Notes: generated from the sequence alone by a model not told the origin. A stretch of DNA of 64,000 nucleotides from Vibrio tritonius (GCF_001547935.1 NZ_AP014636.1:1054001-1118000); one strand, 5' to 3'; shown: positions 45,010-55,566, counted from the first letter of the stretch. Program-made: numbers and translations.

Positions 45010-45984
45010 TTAGTACACAGGTAATTCGATGTTCTTAAATAAGTTATCAATCTTAGTTGGGTTACTGTTGGCCAACACTTCTTCCATCAATGGTTTGGTT
45101 AAATGCGGCGCAAATGATCCCAAGAAATCATACATATAGTTATGCAAAATAACGTCTTTACTAAAACAAATCCACGCTTGGCATGGCTGTAATAAGTGGT
45201 CAAGATTGATGTATTTCATGTTGGTATTGGCAATATCAGTCGCGGCCAAATTAGAAATGATACCTACACCAAAATTGAGATTCACATAACGTTTGATGAC
45301 GTCAGCATCCATGGCACTCATAAAGTATTTAGGTGTGCAACCCGCTTCACGCATCGCATCATCAATACATTCACGACCCGTAGCACCCGGTTCGTAACTC
45401 AATAAAGGGTGCTCTGCGATTTGCTGAATCGTTGGCTTATCAATTTTCGCCAGTGGATGATCTTTATGCACCACAGCTCCCATGCGCCATAAGTAGGCAG
45501 GAAGAACAATTAAGTCAGTATCCGGTGCCACAATTTGCGCCACGATAGAGAAATCAGTATGACCTTTGCTGATGCCACCACGAGTGTCCGAAGGAACAGT
45601 CGGATATAAATTGAAATTGACACTTGGATAACGTTTTGTAAAGGTTGCTACACTCTTAGGAAGTAAGTAACTCGCAATGGTGTGCGTGGTGTAGATGTTG
45701 AACGTTCCCTTGCCCGGATCAACATACTCTGCCGCAATGGCTTTGATCTTCTCTTCAAGAAGCAGCATTTTCTCTACTTCTTCAAAAATCTTTTCGCCAA
45801 TATCAGTGATGCGCTGTAAATGTTTACCGTGACGTTCAAAAACACGTACGCCAAGCTCTTGTTCGAAAAGCAAAATTTGCTTACTAACACCTGGCTGAGT
45901 GGTATATAAAGATTCAGAGGCCGAGGATATGTTAAGGTTATTATCTTTAACTGCTTTCAGATATTTTAACTGCTGTAACTTCAC
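45010..45984 (-). CDS. CysB-family LysR regulator
   Basis: A 324-residue LysR-type regulator close in layout to E. coli CysB: MKLQQLKYLKAVKDNNLNISSASESLYTTQPGVSKQ in the helix-turn-helix, TTHTIASYLLP at the sulfate/N-acetylserine pocket, MDADVIKRYVNLNFGVGIIS and the ending LFKNIELPVY. CysB activates cysteine and sulfur-source genes. Many positions differ from CysB, so this may be a paralogue such as a Cbl-like regulator. No sulfur genes lie next to it. Confidence 0.82.
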   Translation of the reverse strand: MKLQQLKYLKAVKDNNLNISSASESLYTTQPGVSKQILLFEQELGVRVFERHGKHLQRITDIGEKIFEEVEKMLLLEEKIKAIAAEYVDPGKGTFNIYTTHTIASYLLPKSVATFTKRYPSVNFNLYPTVPSDTRGGISKGHTDFSIVAQIVAPDTDLIVLPAYLWRMGAVVHKDHPLAKIDKPTIQQIAEHPLLSYEPGATGRECIDDAMREAGCTPKYFMSAMDADVIKRYVNLNFGVGIISNLAATDIANTNMKYINLDHLLQPCQAWICFSKDVILHNYMYDFLGSFAPHLTKPLMEEVLANSNPTKIDNLFKNIELPVY

Positions 45985-46300
45985 GTTCTACGATTCCTCT
46001 TTTATCTATTCTTTCCGATGAGTATAGATGTCTATTCAGCACATGAATCCATGAGCGACTTACTCACGCAATGTCACCCATAATAGAGCTTGTAGTCGAG
46101 TAAATCCATGACAGACTGAAATTAATCAAGCTGTTAGTGCATTCTATAAGCAACCGATAACTTATGAGAATAATAAATCCCAAAAACTCATTTTAAAATC
46201 AGTACTGGCAAATAACCCTAATCAGCAAGGGTACAATTTACCTGTAATTATCCGAATAGAAAACGATTATTATCAAAAGTTATTAAATATAGCCGATAGG

Positions 46301-46392
46301 TTGAAAGGGAATGACCATTCCTTGCGTAATTGTGCCTGACTTAGCTTGATGATGATGCTTTGAATTCTGCATCTTGAGCGTATTGGGGGATA
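46301..46392. repeat. Degenerate half-copy of the 266-bp repeat family
   Basis: Read on the plus strand, the segment TTGAAAGGGAATGACCATTC...ATTCTGCATCTTGAG resembles the reverse complement of the left third of the 266-bp element, with many substitutions. It lies in the 428-bp gap between the CysB-like gene and the deaD terminator. The rest of that gap shows no gene. Confidence 0.6.
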
Positions 46393-46411
46393 AACCCAAA
46401 TTCCAGATACA

Positions 46412-46440
46412 AAAAGGCCCATGATATTCATGGGCCTTTC
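46412..46440 (-). terminator. Intrinsic terminator of deaD
   Basis: On the minus strand a perfect 12-bp stem (AAAGGCCCATGA / TCATGGGCCTTT) with a 3-nt loop is followed by TTTTTG. It lies 9 bp beyond the helicase stop codon. Confidence 0.9.
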
Positions 46441-46448
46441 ACTTTTAA

Positions 46449-48359
46449 TTATGCGTCTTGGCTGTGCTGACGGCGACCATGGCCACGCTCACCACGGAAG
46501 TTACCGCGATCATCACCACTACGGTTACGGTCAAAACGACGTTCACCACGGTAGTTACCACGGCCATTGTTATCACCGTTACCACCGTTACCACGGAAGT
46601 TACCTTCACTGCTGAAACGACGACCGCCATCACGACGACCACCGTCACGACGACCACCATCGCGGCGACCACCATCACGACGACCACGAGGCTCGCGGAA
46701 ATCAGTGAAGTCACATACAACTGCGTCAACTTCTTTTTGGCGAATACGTAGTTTACGTAGTTTGTTAGTCACATCGTTAGACATGGTTTTTGGCAACTGT
46801 ACAAAAGTATGACCTTGAGCCAGTTTGATTGCACCAATAGAACCTTTAGTTAGGCCTAGTTCGTTTGCTAGTGCACCAACAATGTCTTTCACTTGTACGC
46901 CTTGCTCACGGCCAACTTGTAACTGATAAGTTTCCCAATCTGCGTTGTTGTTACCGAAATCACGACCGTTTTCACGACCGTTTTCACGACGTTCACGACG
47001 ACGATTCTTATCACGTTCAATCGCTTCTATCATTGGGTCTTCACCAACGTAGAACAATGGACGTTTACCTTGTTGGCGTTTTAGCAGAATAGCGGCAAGA
47101 GTTGTTGCGTCAATTTCTAGAGAACCTTGAATTTTCTCTACAAGTTCAGCAAATTTATCTAGAGCTTTGTGTTCTTTTTCTGCTTCCAAATCGCTCGCAA
47201 GCTTAGTCAAACGAGACTCTGCTACTTTATCGCGGTGTGGTAACTGGATTTCTTCCATAGAAGAGTGAGTTACGCGCTCAATAGTGCGTAGCATGCGGAT
47301 TTGGTTAGTACGAACCAATAGGATCGCCTTACCTTTACGTCCAGCACGACCAGTACGACCAATACGGTGGATGTAAGATTCTACGTCAAATGGAATATCG
47401 TAGTTAAATACGTGTGTAATACGTGGCACATCAAGACCACGTGCTACTACGTCAGTTGCTACTAGAATGTCGATAACACCTTGTTTGATGTGATCAACAG
47501 TACGTTCACGTAGAGACTGAGGAATATCACCGTGAAGTGCAGCTGCTTTAAAGCCACGTGCACTTAACCAATCAGCAAGACGTTCAGTATCTTGACGAGT
47601 ACGAACGAATACGATTGACGCATCAGTTTCTTCAGTTTCTAGAAGACGAGACATTGCTTCGTCTTTTTCAACACCTTTCACTACCCAGAATTGCTGTTCT
47701 ACTTTAGAAACAGTTTGGTTAGAACCTGCAACGTCGATACGAGCTGGATCACGTAGGTAACGGTCAACAATGTTTTTAACCATTGGAGGCATAGTTGCAG
47801 AGAACAACACGCGTTGTGCTGTTGCTGGAGCCTGCTCCATGATCCAAGTAACATCGTCAACAAAGCCCATTTTTAACATTTCGTCAGCTTCGTCCAATAC
47901 GAAGGTATGACATTCGTCTAGATGGAGACGCTCACGAGTAATCAAGTCTTTAACACGACCTGGAGTACCAACAACAATATGGGCACCAGATTTCAGGGCG
48001 CGCATCTGATCAACGATCGATGCACCACCGTAAATTTCAAGAACTTTAAGGCCAGAGATCTTTTGACCAAGATTCTTAATCTCAGCAGCAACCTGAATAG
48101 CCAACTCACGAGTTGGAGCCATAACGATTGCTTGAGGTTTACGTTGAGATAGTTCTAACTTGCTCAGCAGTGGAAGAGAAAACGCTGCTGTTTTACCTGT
48201 ACCGGTTTGCGCTTTACCAAGCGCATCACGTCCTTCTAACAGAACAGGGATAGACGCTGCTTGAATTGGTGTTGGTTGCACAAAGCCCATTTCATCGAGG
48301 GCTGATAGAATTGCACTGTTAAGTGCTAAGTCACTAAATTGAATGACAGTATCTTGCAT
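46449..48359 (-). CDS. deaD: DEAD-box RNA helicase (DeaD/CsdA type)
   Basis: A 636-residue ATP-dependent RNA helicase. The motifs are AQTGTGKTAAF (Walker A), PTRELAIQ, VGTPGRV, LDEADEML (DEAD), FSATMP, ARGLDVPRI and HRIGRTGRAGRKG. A DbpA-like RNA-binding domain follows (about 470-550, VGALANELGLTKGSIGAI). The tail holds four DGGRR units and then Arg/Gly/Asn-rich sequence. DeaD works in ribosome assembly and mRNA decay in the cold. The long untranslated stretch upstream fits a regulated leader. Confidence 0.95.
   Translation of the reverse strand: MQDTVIQFSDLALNSAILSALDEMGFVQPTPIQAASIPVLLEGRDALGKAQTGTGKTAAFSLPLLSKLELSQRKPQAIVMAPTRELAIQVAAEIKNLGQKISGLKVLEIYGGASIVDQMRALKSGAHIVVGTPGRVKDLITRERLHLDECHTFVLDEADEMLKMGFVDDVTWIMEQAPATAQRVLFSATMPPMVKNIVDRYLRDPARIDVAGSNQTVSKVEQQFWVVKGVEKDEAMSRLLETEETDASIVFVRTRQDTERLADWLSARGFKAAALHGDIPQSLRERTVDHIKQGVIDILVATDVVARGLDVPRITHVFNYDIPFDVESYIHRIGRTGRAGRKGKAILLVRTNQIRMLRTIERVTHSSMEEIQLPHRDKVAESRLTKLASDLEAEKEHKALDKFAELVEKIQGSLEIDATTLAAILLKRQQGKRPLFYVGEDPMIEAIERDKNRRRERRENGRENGRDFGNNNADWETYQLQVGREQGVQVKDIVGALANELGLTKGSIGAIKLAQGHTFVQLPKTMSNDVTNKLRKLRIRQKEVDAVVCDFTDFREPRGRRDGGRRDGGRRDGGRRDGGRRFSSEGNFRGNGGNGDNNGRGNYRGERRFDRNRSGDDRGNFRGERGHGRRQHSQDA
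46620..46690 (-). repeat. 15-bp tandem repeat coding DGGRR units in deaD
   Basis: About four to five copies of a 15-bp unit (CGACGACCACCATCA and variants on the plus strand) code the repeated Arg-Arg-Asp-Gly-Gly in the helicase tail. Copy number is likely to vary between strains by slippage without breaking the frame. Confidence 0.8.
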
Positions 48360-49158
48360 GGGATTCCCATAATAATAAAAAAAACCAAGGTCCCATGAGC
48401 TTTACCATTTCCAACCAATCCAAAAATTTGCTGATTCCGTTCAGATGCGGATAAGTATTAAAACGCATCAAGCCACTTGGGACATAACTTAGGGAAGCGG
48501 ATTATTCCTTAAATACATAAAAAAAGCTAGGAAAAATTGAAATTCATCACAATTTTTTCTTACGTATGATAAAACTCTGACTTAAACGAGTTCAGAGCCC
48601 TTGTTCTACTTGGCTAGTACATTATGTTTAGCCAACTCAAGCCACACCCCAATTTATCCAATCTTTAAGTAGCATTAACCGTCATTTCACCTATCCGATA
48701 CTGTGTTCGGAATGTATCGAAACATGTAGAACAAACCGTTCGCACAAGAACACAAAACCAGAAAAACCCCCATAAATTCAATGGGCTTTACTGTTTCTCT
48801 TGCAAATAAAACTGCACGGCACTCTACTTGAGATTGTCAGATCGCATTTTAGCCTATTCTTGCGCAATTAGATATGGATCACTAAATTTCTTTTTATACT
48901 TAATCACTGAGGGCTTTGTGTTTTCAAAGAATGTAAAGTTTGATTTTTAACCATTAGAAGTTCATTCAAATACTAAAGCTTACTTTTTAAACATTTTTAA
49001 CGACGCCAACTTAATAAGCACCTAATAATTATCTATTTTTACAAAAATAATTCTCACCGAATTAAAAAGTAAAGCCAAATCCAAGTTGTCCATGCTAGAT
49101 ATTCAAGCATGCGAAATTAAGATTTTATTCAGTTAGATAACAGAGTTTAGATAAGCTG
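48360..49158. other. 800-bp gap: deaD leader and PAP2 gene 3' region
   Basis: No gene is seen. The part next to deaD should hold its promoter and a long leader, with GGGA as the ribosome binding site. At 48762-48790 a short hairpin (CCCAT / ATGGG) with T-rich sequence on the minus strand could end the transcript of the phosphatase gene. The rest is AT-rich. Confidence 0.4.
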
Positions 49159-49719
49159 TCAGTAGCGGAATGAGACCGCAACACCAACCCCTTTCGACTC
49201 AATATAAGGAACGATGGCTAATTCTGTAACAGACCAACCTTGTTGAGAGACTAGGTACTGGATTCCCGTCCCAAGCGCAAATCCTGCAGCCACATCTCGC
49301 CAATAATGTCTATCGGCATCAATGCGAGAATAGCCAACGACCCCAGCGGCAATAAATGCTGGGATACCATATTGATAACCATAACGAAACTGTAAATAGG
49401 CAGCACCTTGCGCTGCACTCGACGTATGTGCTGAAGGGAAACTATGATCGGTTCCATCGGGGCGAGTGGCATCAACGGTACTTTTTAGTATATGTGTCGA
49501 CAAAGCCGTCCAAATAGCACCTTCTCCTAATTCGAGCAGTCCCTCTCCATCGAGATGGTAAAGAGAAATGGCACCAGCGACTAAAGGAATACCATATTGC
49601 CCTACATCCCCTACTTTCTCTAACTTCTCACTTTTGGCCATGGCTGAAACTGAAAAAGACAAAACAAAAATAGCAGTACTAATCTGAATAATAGACAAAA
49701 ACTTCAAATTGGCTCTCAC
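49159..49719 (-). CDS. PAP2-family phosphatase with signal peptide
   Basis: A 186-residue phosphatidic-acid-phosphatase-type protein. All three acid phosphatase motifs are present: KSTVDATRP (KxxxxxxRP), PSAHT (PSGH equivalent) and SRIDADRHYWRDVAAG (SRxxxxxHxxxD). An N-terminal signal peptide (about 1-28, ending VSAMA) sends it to the envelope. The C-terminal end (YIESKGVGVAVSFRY) is strand-like. It may recycle undecaprenyl pyrophosphate or other lipid phosphates. Confidence 0.87.
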   Translation of the reverse strand: MRANLKFLSIIQISTAIFVLSFSVSAMAKSEKLEKVGDVGQYGIPLVAGAISLYHLDGEGLLELGEGAIWTALSTHILKSTVDATRPDGTDHSFPSAHTSSAAQGAAYLQFRYGYQYGIPAFIAAGVVGYSRIDADRHYWRDVAAGFALGTGIQYLVSQQGWSVTELAIVPYIESKGVGVAVSFRY

Positions 49720-50125
49720 TCTTCACAATACGTTACGACGTTGCATTCCCTAGCTTGAATAGATGGCATTATGGTATTTCGGCTCTGAAGGCGAATTACT
49801 TTTATTTTATGCCACCTTTTGCACTTTGCCTGACCGAACATAACTTATGTAATCAAGGTCGATAAATCTAAGTCGCTGTACACAAATAAACATTCATTTC
49901 CGAGAGCTCAGTACTGTTTAAGTATACGGGACACTCACCCTCAATAAGCCTGTATGACTGATCAAGGAGGACACGCACCTTTATTCAATTCACATTTTGA
50001 TTTACACCATGCATAACATCTCCAGTGATTCTTTGAAGTCTCTCCAGTAATCACTAACGCACTCTTTTGCTCATTTCACTAAATGGCCACGCTAAACCTT
50101 TCTATTTTTCCCGAGGCTACAATTC
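49720..50125. other. 400-bp gap between divergent phosphatase and transposase genes
   Basis: No gene or clear palindrome is seen. It should carry the promoter of the phosphatase gene at its left side. I looked for REP-like hairpins next to the transposase gene and saw none that was convincing. Confidence 0.4.
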
Positions 50126-51088
50126 ATGACTACCGCTCGCTCACAGCTAATTTGCCCCGACATCACGCCTTATTATCACTGCGTGTCTCGCTGTGTGCGT
50201 CGCTCCTATCTATGCGGTGTTGATAACCTCACTGGAAAATCTTATGAGCATCGTAGAGATTGGATTGAGCAACGAATTCTTAGTCTTGCCGATGTTTATC
50301 TGATTCAAATCTGCTCCTATGCCGTAATGAGTAATCATTACCATCTCGTTGTTTGTATTGATAAAGAGAGCGCTTTAGCCCTTTCAGACTTAGAAGTAGT
50401 TGAACGCTGGAACGCGGAGCACCAACTGCCACCGATTATTCAACGTTGGTTAGCAGGGGATATTCAATCTGAGTCGGAAAAAGACGCGTGCAATCAATTC
50501 ATTAGCGAGTGGCGAGAACGACTTTATTCCCTCAGTTGGTTTATGAGAGAGCTTAATTACAACATTGCCGTTCAAGCTAATAAAGAAGATCAATGTACTG
50601 GGCGCTTTTGGGAAGGTCGATTCAAATCACAAGCACTGCTCGATGAAAAAGCCTTGCTGGCAGCCATGGCGTATGTCGACTTAAATCCAGTTCGAGCCAA
50701 AATGGTCGATACACCAGAAAAATCTGACTTCACCTCAATTAAAGCGAGACTAACGAGTTTAGAGAAAGGAGAAACCACTACACCATCACTCGCGAATTTC
50801 ATGGGCTATGAGCATCATGATAAAGCGCAAGGTATCCCTTTTCAGCTCAGTGACTACCTTGAGTTAGTGGATTGGATTGGCCGACAAATAAGGCCAGATA
50901 AGCCTGGCTATATCCATGATTCACAGCCCAATATACTTACAAGACTCTCGTTAACCCAAACTGACTGTTTAACACTGTGTACTGACCTAGAGAAAAAACC
51001 ACGTGTTTGGGTTGGAACCACAGCACGTTTACACCACGCCAAAACTGTTCTGAACAAGAAAAGAATGGTCGCATTGCACATTGCTTAA
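50126..51088 (+). CDS. Y1/REP-associated-type transposase
   Basis: A 320-residue protein of the IS200/REP-associated tyrosine transposase group. The HUH motif is seen in SYAVMSNHYHLVVCI, with YHCVSRCVRRSYLCG near the start and GRFWEGRFKSQALLDEKALLAAMAYVDLNPVRA after it, which includes the family's WxGRFKS and DLNPVRA blocks. It stands as a single gene with no inverted-repeat ends of its own. One 266-bp element begins 26 bp after its stop codon. Such proteins are often kept as single chromosomal copies. Confidence 0.9.
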   Translation: MTTARSQLICPDITPYYHCVSRCVRRSYLCGVDNLTGKSYEHRRDWIEQRILSLADVYLIQICSYAVMSNHYHLVVCIDKESALALSDLEVVERWNAEHQLPPIIQRWLAGDIQSESEKDACNQFISEWRERLYSLSWFMRELNYNIAVQANKEDQCTGRFWEGRFKSQALLDEKALLAAMAYVDLNPVRAKMVDTPEKSDFTSIKARLTSLEKGETTTPSLANFMGYEHHDKAQGIPFQLSDYLELVDWIGRQIRPDKPGYIHDSQPNILTRLSLTQTDCLTLCTDLEKKPRVWVGTTARLHHAKTVLNKKRMVALHIA

Positions 51089-51114
51089 ATTCCCTCCGTA
51101 TATATACCAAAATA

Positions 51115-51380
51115 TATACCAAAATGACCTCAAGATGCAGACTTCAGAGCTTCATCAACGAGCACAGGTCAAGCTCAATGACGGAAGGAATGGTCATTCC
51201 CTTTCAACGTCATTGGGCGCAGAAATGGGCTTGTTGATGAGCTCCCAACGGGCGAGTTGTATTCGCTCCTATGCTGCGTTACCGATTTTCTACGTAGAAT
51301 CACTAGGTATTCAAATCGGTGCCTTGCCTATGAGCGAATGCTTTCTCGCTGAAACCGCATCTTGAGGTTACTTGGGTATA
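51115..51380. mobile_element. 266-bp MITE-like inverted-repeat element, copy 2
   Basis: Same length as the copy at 3461-3726 and about 98 % identical by direct comparison. The terminal repeats are 51115-51138 and 51357-51380. TATA-rich sequence (TATATACCAAAATATATACC) abuts the left end and may mark repeated insertion or a duplicated target. The element lies 26 bp behind the Y1 transposase gene. Frames within it are by-products of the repeat. Confidence 0.85.
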
Positions 51381-51887
51381 AACTAAGCCAACTTTTACCT
51401 ATACCTTTATTCCGATTCAATGACAGTAATGAGAATGCCATTTTTGCAGAATCTTTCGTCTCTTAGTCAGTTCGAACCCAATTAACCCACCAATTAGCGC
51501 TCCTCTCTCCATAAGGTGAATCACTAAAATCATTTAAGCTGTGTGTCCTTGTTAGTTCTTTGTTTCCAAAGATGAGTGTCCTCGTTAGTTCTCTTCGTTA
51601 GTTAGACTTCGCGATATACATTGATGCCATTACCTAGTACCATTGACACCAGACTCAGCGTGCTTTGGTCAACATTGCCACTCGTTTGTAGTGTAACCAG
51701 CGCAAATGGCATTATTGATATTTCTTACTCGGTTATCGTAAGGAAGTCAGGATAGCTTTATGTCCGAAGCGTGATGTATGCCAAGAGTGAACACTCAACG
51801 CTCACGAAATTGCTCTGCATGATGCAGTTCGTACTGGCGTTCATACTTCATAACAAGGGTATAAATACCAACAATTAAGAGTAAATA
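51381..51887. other. 500-bp gap upstream of rnb
   Basis: No gene is seen. At about 51540-51592 a short direct repeat occurs (GTGTCCTTGTTAGTTCT and GTGTCCTCGTTAGTTCT, 33 bp apart). The right part should hold the rnb promoter. Confidence 0.4.
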
Positions 51888-53912
51888 ATGTTTCAAGACA
51901 ACCCATTACTTGCCCAGCTTAAACAGCAGATTCAGGAAAACCTACCGAAAAAGGAAGGTTCTATTAAAGCCACAGATAAAGGTTTTGGCTTTTTAGAAGT
52001 AGACAGCAAAACTAGCTTTTTCATTCCGCCTCCATACATGAAAAAATGCCTACATGGTGACAAAGTGGTTGCTATTATTCGCACCGAAAATGAACGTGAA
52101 GTGGCAGAACCTCAAGAACTATTAGAGCCATCCTTAACTCGTTTTATCGGCCGTATAAAATTATTCAAGGGCAAGTTAAACGTTGTACCTGATCACCCTC
52201 AATTGAAAAAGCAGTCATTGAAAGCTCGTACTGCTAAGGGACTGAATCCGGAAGAATTTAAAGAGGGCGATTGGGTTGTTGCTCACTTAACACGCCATCC
52301 GCTTAAAGGTGACAATGGCTTTTTTGTTGAGATTTCTAAGAAAATTACCGACGCTGACGACAAAATCGCGCCTTGGTGGGTAACACTGGCCGAAAATGAC
52401 CTGCCTAATTCAGAACCAGATGGCATTGATAACTGGGAGTTGAAAGACGACTCAGATTTAGTTCGCGAAGACCTAACGGCGGTTCCTTTCGTAACAATTG
52501 ATGGTGAATCAACCAAAGACATGGATGATGCACTATATGCGAAGAAAAATGCTGACGGTAGCTTTAGCTTAACCATCGCAATTGCGGATCCAACAGCCTA
52601 CATCACGCCTGAAGACTTTATGGATAAAGTAGCTCGTGAACGTGGATTCACTATCTACCTACCAGGTCGTAACATCCCAATGCTGCCACGTGATCTCGCT
52701 GATGAGCTATGTTCACTCATGGAAGGCGAAGTTCGCCCGGCACTATGCTGCAGCGTGACGGTTGATGCAAACGGTGTAATCGGCGAAGATATTCGCTTCT
52801 TTGCTGCTAACATGCAGTCACATGCCCGCTTAGTTTATGACCACGTTTCAGACTGGTTAGAAAACGGGTCAAGTGACCAGTGGACTCCGAGCGATGAAAT
52901 TGCTCAAGTGGTTCGTGATCTTTGTGATTTTTCTAAAGCACGTGCCAACTGGCGTGAAACTCATGCTGTTGTATTCCCAGACCGTCCAGATTACCGCTTT
53001 GAATTAAGTGAAGATAACGACGTTGTTGCTATCCATGCTGACATGCGCCGCACCGCGAACCGCTTAGTGGAAGAATCAATGATTACTGCCAATATCTGTG
53101 CAGGTAAAGCATTGCGCCAAGCCTTCCAAACAGGCGTATTCAACACTCACGCTGGCTTCAAACCAGAAAAAATGGCGGAAGTGATTGAATTAATGGTAGC
53201 CAACGATGCGCCAGTAACAACAGAAGAAGAACTCAACACTGTAGAAGGCTTTGCTACGTTACGTCGCTGGTTGGGTCAACAAGAAACACCTTACCTCGAT
53301 AACCGTATTCGTAAATACCAAAGCTACAGCGAGATTGGTAACCAACCACTACCACACTTTGCTATGGGTCTGGATGTGTACGCTACATGGACATCACCTA
53401 TTCGTAAATACGGTGATATGATCAACCACCGCATGCTTAAAGCGATGATTCTGGATAAAGAACCAGTACAAACTCCAGATGAAACCGTTGGTGAAGAACT
53501 CGCATTACACCGCAAACACCACAAAATCGCGGAGCGTAATGTTGGCGATTGGTTATACGCCCGCACCTTGGCGGAAGAGCCAGCAAAAGCGACACTCTTT
53601 ACTGGCGAAATCTTCGATATCAACCGTGCTGGTATGCGCGTACGTGTTTTAGAAAATGGCGCAATGGCCTTTATTCCTGGAGCACTGATTGTCGATAGCA
53701 AAGAGCGCATCGAATGTAACGGCGACAACGGTACAATTTCTATTGATAAAGAGATGGTTTACCAATTAGGTGACACACTTGAAATCGTGTTGACGGAAGT
53801 AAACCAAGAAAACCGCAGCATCGTTGCCAAACCAACGCAAGTGTTTGCAGCACCACAGAAAGCAGAAGCACCTGCAGTGGAAGCGACGGAACCACAGGCT
53901 AAAGACGCTTAA
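51888..53912 (+). CDS. rnb: Exoribonuclease II
   Basis: A 674-residue RNase II that degrades single-stranded RNA from the 3' end. It has N-terminal cold-shock domains ([18 protein letters not shown]), the catalytic RNB domain with the acidic cluster [58 protein letters not shown], and an S1 domain near residue 570 ([26 protein letters not shown]). The Ala/Glu/Pro-rich C-terminal tail of about 25 residues accounts for the extra length over the 644-residue E. coli enzyme. A strong terminator follows. Confidence 0.97.
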   Translation: MFQDNPLLAQLKQQIQENLPKKEGSIKATDKGFGFLEVDSKTSFFIPPPYMKKCLHGDKVVAIIRTENEREVAEPQELLEPSLTRFIGRIKLFKGKLNVVPDHPQLKKQSLKARTAKGLNPEEFKEGDWVVAHLTRHPLKGDNGFFVEISKKITDADDKIAPWWVTLAENDLPNSEPDGIDNWELKDDSDLVREDLTAVPFVTIDGESTKDMDDALYAKKNADGSFSLTIAIADPTAYITPEDFMDKVARERGFTIYLPGRNIPMLPRDLADELCSLMEGEVRPALCCSVTVDANGVIGEDIRFFAANMQSHARLVYDHVSDWLENGSSDQWTPSDEIAQVVRDLCDFSKARANWRETHAVVFPDRPDYRFELSEDNDVVAIHADMRRTANRLVEESMITANICAGKALRQAFQTGVFNTHAGFKPEKMAEVIELMVANDAPVTTEEELNTVEGFATLRRWLGQQETPYLDNRIRKYQSYSEIGNQPLPHFAMGLDVYATWTSPIRKYGDMINHRMLKAMILDKEPVQTPDETVGEELALHRKHHKIAERNVGDWLYARTLAEEPAKATLFTGEIFDINRAGMRVRVLENGAMAFIPGALIVDSKERIECNGDNGTISIDKEMVYQLGDTLEIVLTEVNQENRSIVAKPTQVFAAPQKAEAPAVEATEPQAKDA

Positions 53913-53954
53913 TTAAGCTTTATATCGAACTTAATTAAGCTCTATATCGAATAT

Positions 53955-53989
53955 AAAAAGGCATTCGTTAGAATGCCTTTTTTGTTTTT
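53955..53989 (+). terminator. Intrinsic terminator of rnb
   Basis: The perfect 12-bp stem AAAAAGGCATTC / GAATGCCTTTTT with a 4-nt loop is followed by more T. A short direct duplication (CTTAATTAAGCT...TATATCGAA twice) lies between the stop codon and the stem. Confidence 0.92.
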
Positions 53990-54065
53990 ATGCCGTTAAT
54001 AATTTGCTCATAGCTGTTATGTCATTAGAGTGCTAGCATCGGTTTCAAAAATACGCTTTTACTCA

Positions 54066-54419
54066 CTACTGCCAAAACACCGATTTGGGGTCTTTTTCTA
54101 CCTCTCGCACCATGGCTGTTAAATCAGAGCTTTTCGATAAATAAGGATAAGGTAACCACTTACCCTCACCTTCTTCATCAGCAGGGACGTATAGAGCCCA
54201 CTGGCAAATATCGTCCTCCCAAACTAACTTGGCGACAGCACTAATATACTCACAACGAGAGGAATCCAATTTACAATGGTGCTGTAGGAAATGTACTCCC
54301 TGCTCGATTGATTCAAAGCTTGATTTTCCCATATCGACAGGCAAATTCTGATTACGGTTTTGACAAATCAGCTCCGCTCGCCTTTCAATCTGACGTTGCA
54401 ACATGTTCACGACCGTCAT
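54066..54419 (-). CDS. Hypothetical protein, 117 residues
   Basis: I do not recognise a family. The protein is soluble, has no signal peptide, and has two cysteines close together (HHCKLDSSRCEYI). The second half is rich in Trp, Tyr and acidic residues (VWEDDICQWALYVPADEEGEGKW). The frame starts with ATG and is followed by convergent rnb beyond a terminator. Its presence as a clean single gene with a plausible composition makes it likely to be real. Confidence 0.6.
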   Translation of the reverse strand: MTVVNMLQRQIERRAELICQNRNQNLPVDMGKSSFESIEQGVHFLQHHCKLDSSRCEYISAVAKLVWEDDICQWALYVPADEEGEGKWLPYPYLSKSSDLTAMVREVEKDPKSVFWQ

Positions 54420-54720
54420 GACGAAACCTCATATGCGCTCAATAACTTATAAAGCAGTATCGTCGGATTAAATCCAATATTCAACGACCTCTGTTGCAAA
54501 TGAGTATAAACGATTTAACGAAAACCCACCCAATTTCACAACAATCTGTCATCTTGACCTATAGTAACATTGATAGGAAATAACCGTTCCTGTTGTGATT
54601 GGACTGACCAGACCTCATTAATTAAGCCTAGTATCCTGCATTTGAGGTGACTGGAATACATAGTTTTCACATATATGTCATTTTAACGAAATATACTATT
54701 GATTCTTAGCTAATCCCATT

Positions 54721-55554
54721 TTGGAGTATTTTATGTTGCGAGTGATTCTTGCTGCACTTATTACTTGTTCTACCCTCGCATTTTCTGCGCACGCAGATGA
54801 AATCAACGTTTCAGGTTCAACGTCAGTCGCTCGTGTGATGGACGTTCTTGCTGAACACTATAACAATCAACAAAAACAAACCTTTATTGCTGTTCATGGC
54901 ACAGATTCAACCTCTGGAATCATGCTTCTCAAAAAAGGCATTTCTGATATTGCCATGAGCTCTCGCTATCTAACTGAAGGTGAGAAAGATGATAATTTAA
55001 CCATCAACACTTTAGCGCTTGATGGTATTGCCGTCGTTATTAACATCAATAACCCGGTGAAGGCGTTAACACGAAAACAGTTATTTGATATTTATAAAGG
55101 TACGCTGACCAATTGGAAAGAGGTCGGGGGGCAAGATAAACAGATTGCTGTGGTGACACGTGAAGCCTCATCAGGTAGCCGCTATAGTTTTGAAACTCTG
55201 CTTGGCTTAACTCGAGTATTCAAAGACAAATTAGTATCAACCATGACACCCAATGCCCTCGTTGCAAACAGCAATGGGATGGTGAAAACACTGGTCAGTC
55301 ATAATCCACAAGCTATCGGCTTTATTTCTTACGGCTCGGTAGACATGTCGGTAAACTCATTGCTCATTGATAATGTTAAAGCCACCAGCGACACTATCGC
55401 CGACCGTCAATACCCGTTAACTCGACCTTTTTTGATTTTGCACTATCCTGAAAAAAATTCCGCTAGCGTAAAAGCGTTTCTCGCTTATCTTAAATCGCTT
55501 GAAGCCCAAAAAATAATACAAGATTATGGCTACGTGCCAATGACCCAAAAATAA
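54721..55554 (+). CDS. PstS-like phosphate-binding protein
   Basis: A 277-residue periplasmic binding protein of the phosphate ABC transporter type. A signal peptide (MLRVILAALITCSTLAFSAHA) is followed by INVSGSTSVARVMDVLAEHY, the ligand motifs GTDSTSGIMLL and TREASSGSRYSFE, and AIGFISYGSVD. Such short PstS-like proteins bind phosphate. No pstCAB genes are next to it, so it works with a transporter elsewhere or as a sensor. A CTGTCAT half-site at 54546 recalls a Pho box, but the second half does not fit. The start has GGAG upstream. Confidence 0.88.
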   Translation: MEYFMLRVILAALITCSTLAFSAHADEINVSGSTSVARVMDVLAEHYNNQQKQTFIAVHGTDSTSGIMLLKKGISDIAMSSRYLTEGEKDDNLTINTLALDGIAVVININNPVKALTRKQLFDIYKGTLTNWKEVGGQDKQIAVVTREASSGSRYSFETLLGLTRVFKDKLVSTMTPNALVANSNGMVKTLVSHNPQAIGFISYGSVDMSVNSLLIDNVKATSDTIADRQYPLTRPFLILHYPEKNSASVKAFLAYLKSLEAQKIIQDYGYVPMTQK

Positions 55555-55566
55555 TACTTTTAGACA

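Noticed and set aside
46421..46751. Thr/Val- and His-rich frames opposite the helicase tail
   Set aside because: They arise from the 15-bp tandem repeat read in other frames and strands.
51081..51365. 94- and 76-codon frames overlapping the second 266-bp element
   Set aside because: The first copy of the element has a stop in the equivalent frame, and there is no initiation signal. The frames are by-products of a non-coding repeat.
54546..54563. Pho box upstream of the PstS-like gene
   Set aside because: Only the first half-site (CTGTCAT) fits; the second half does not match the consensus.
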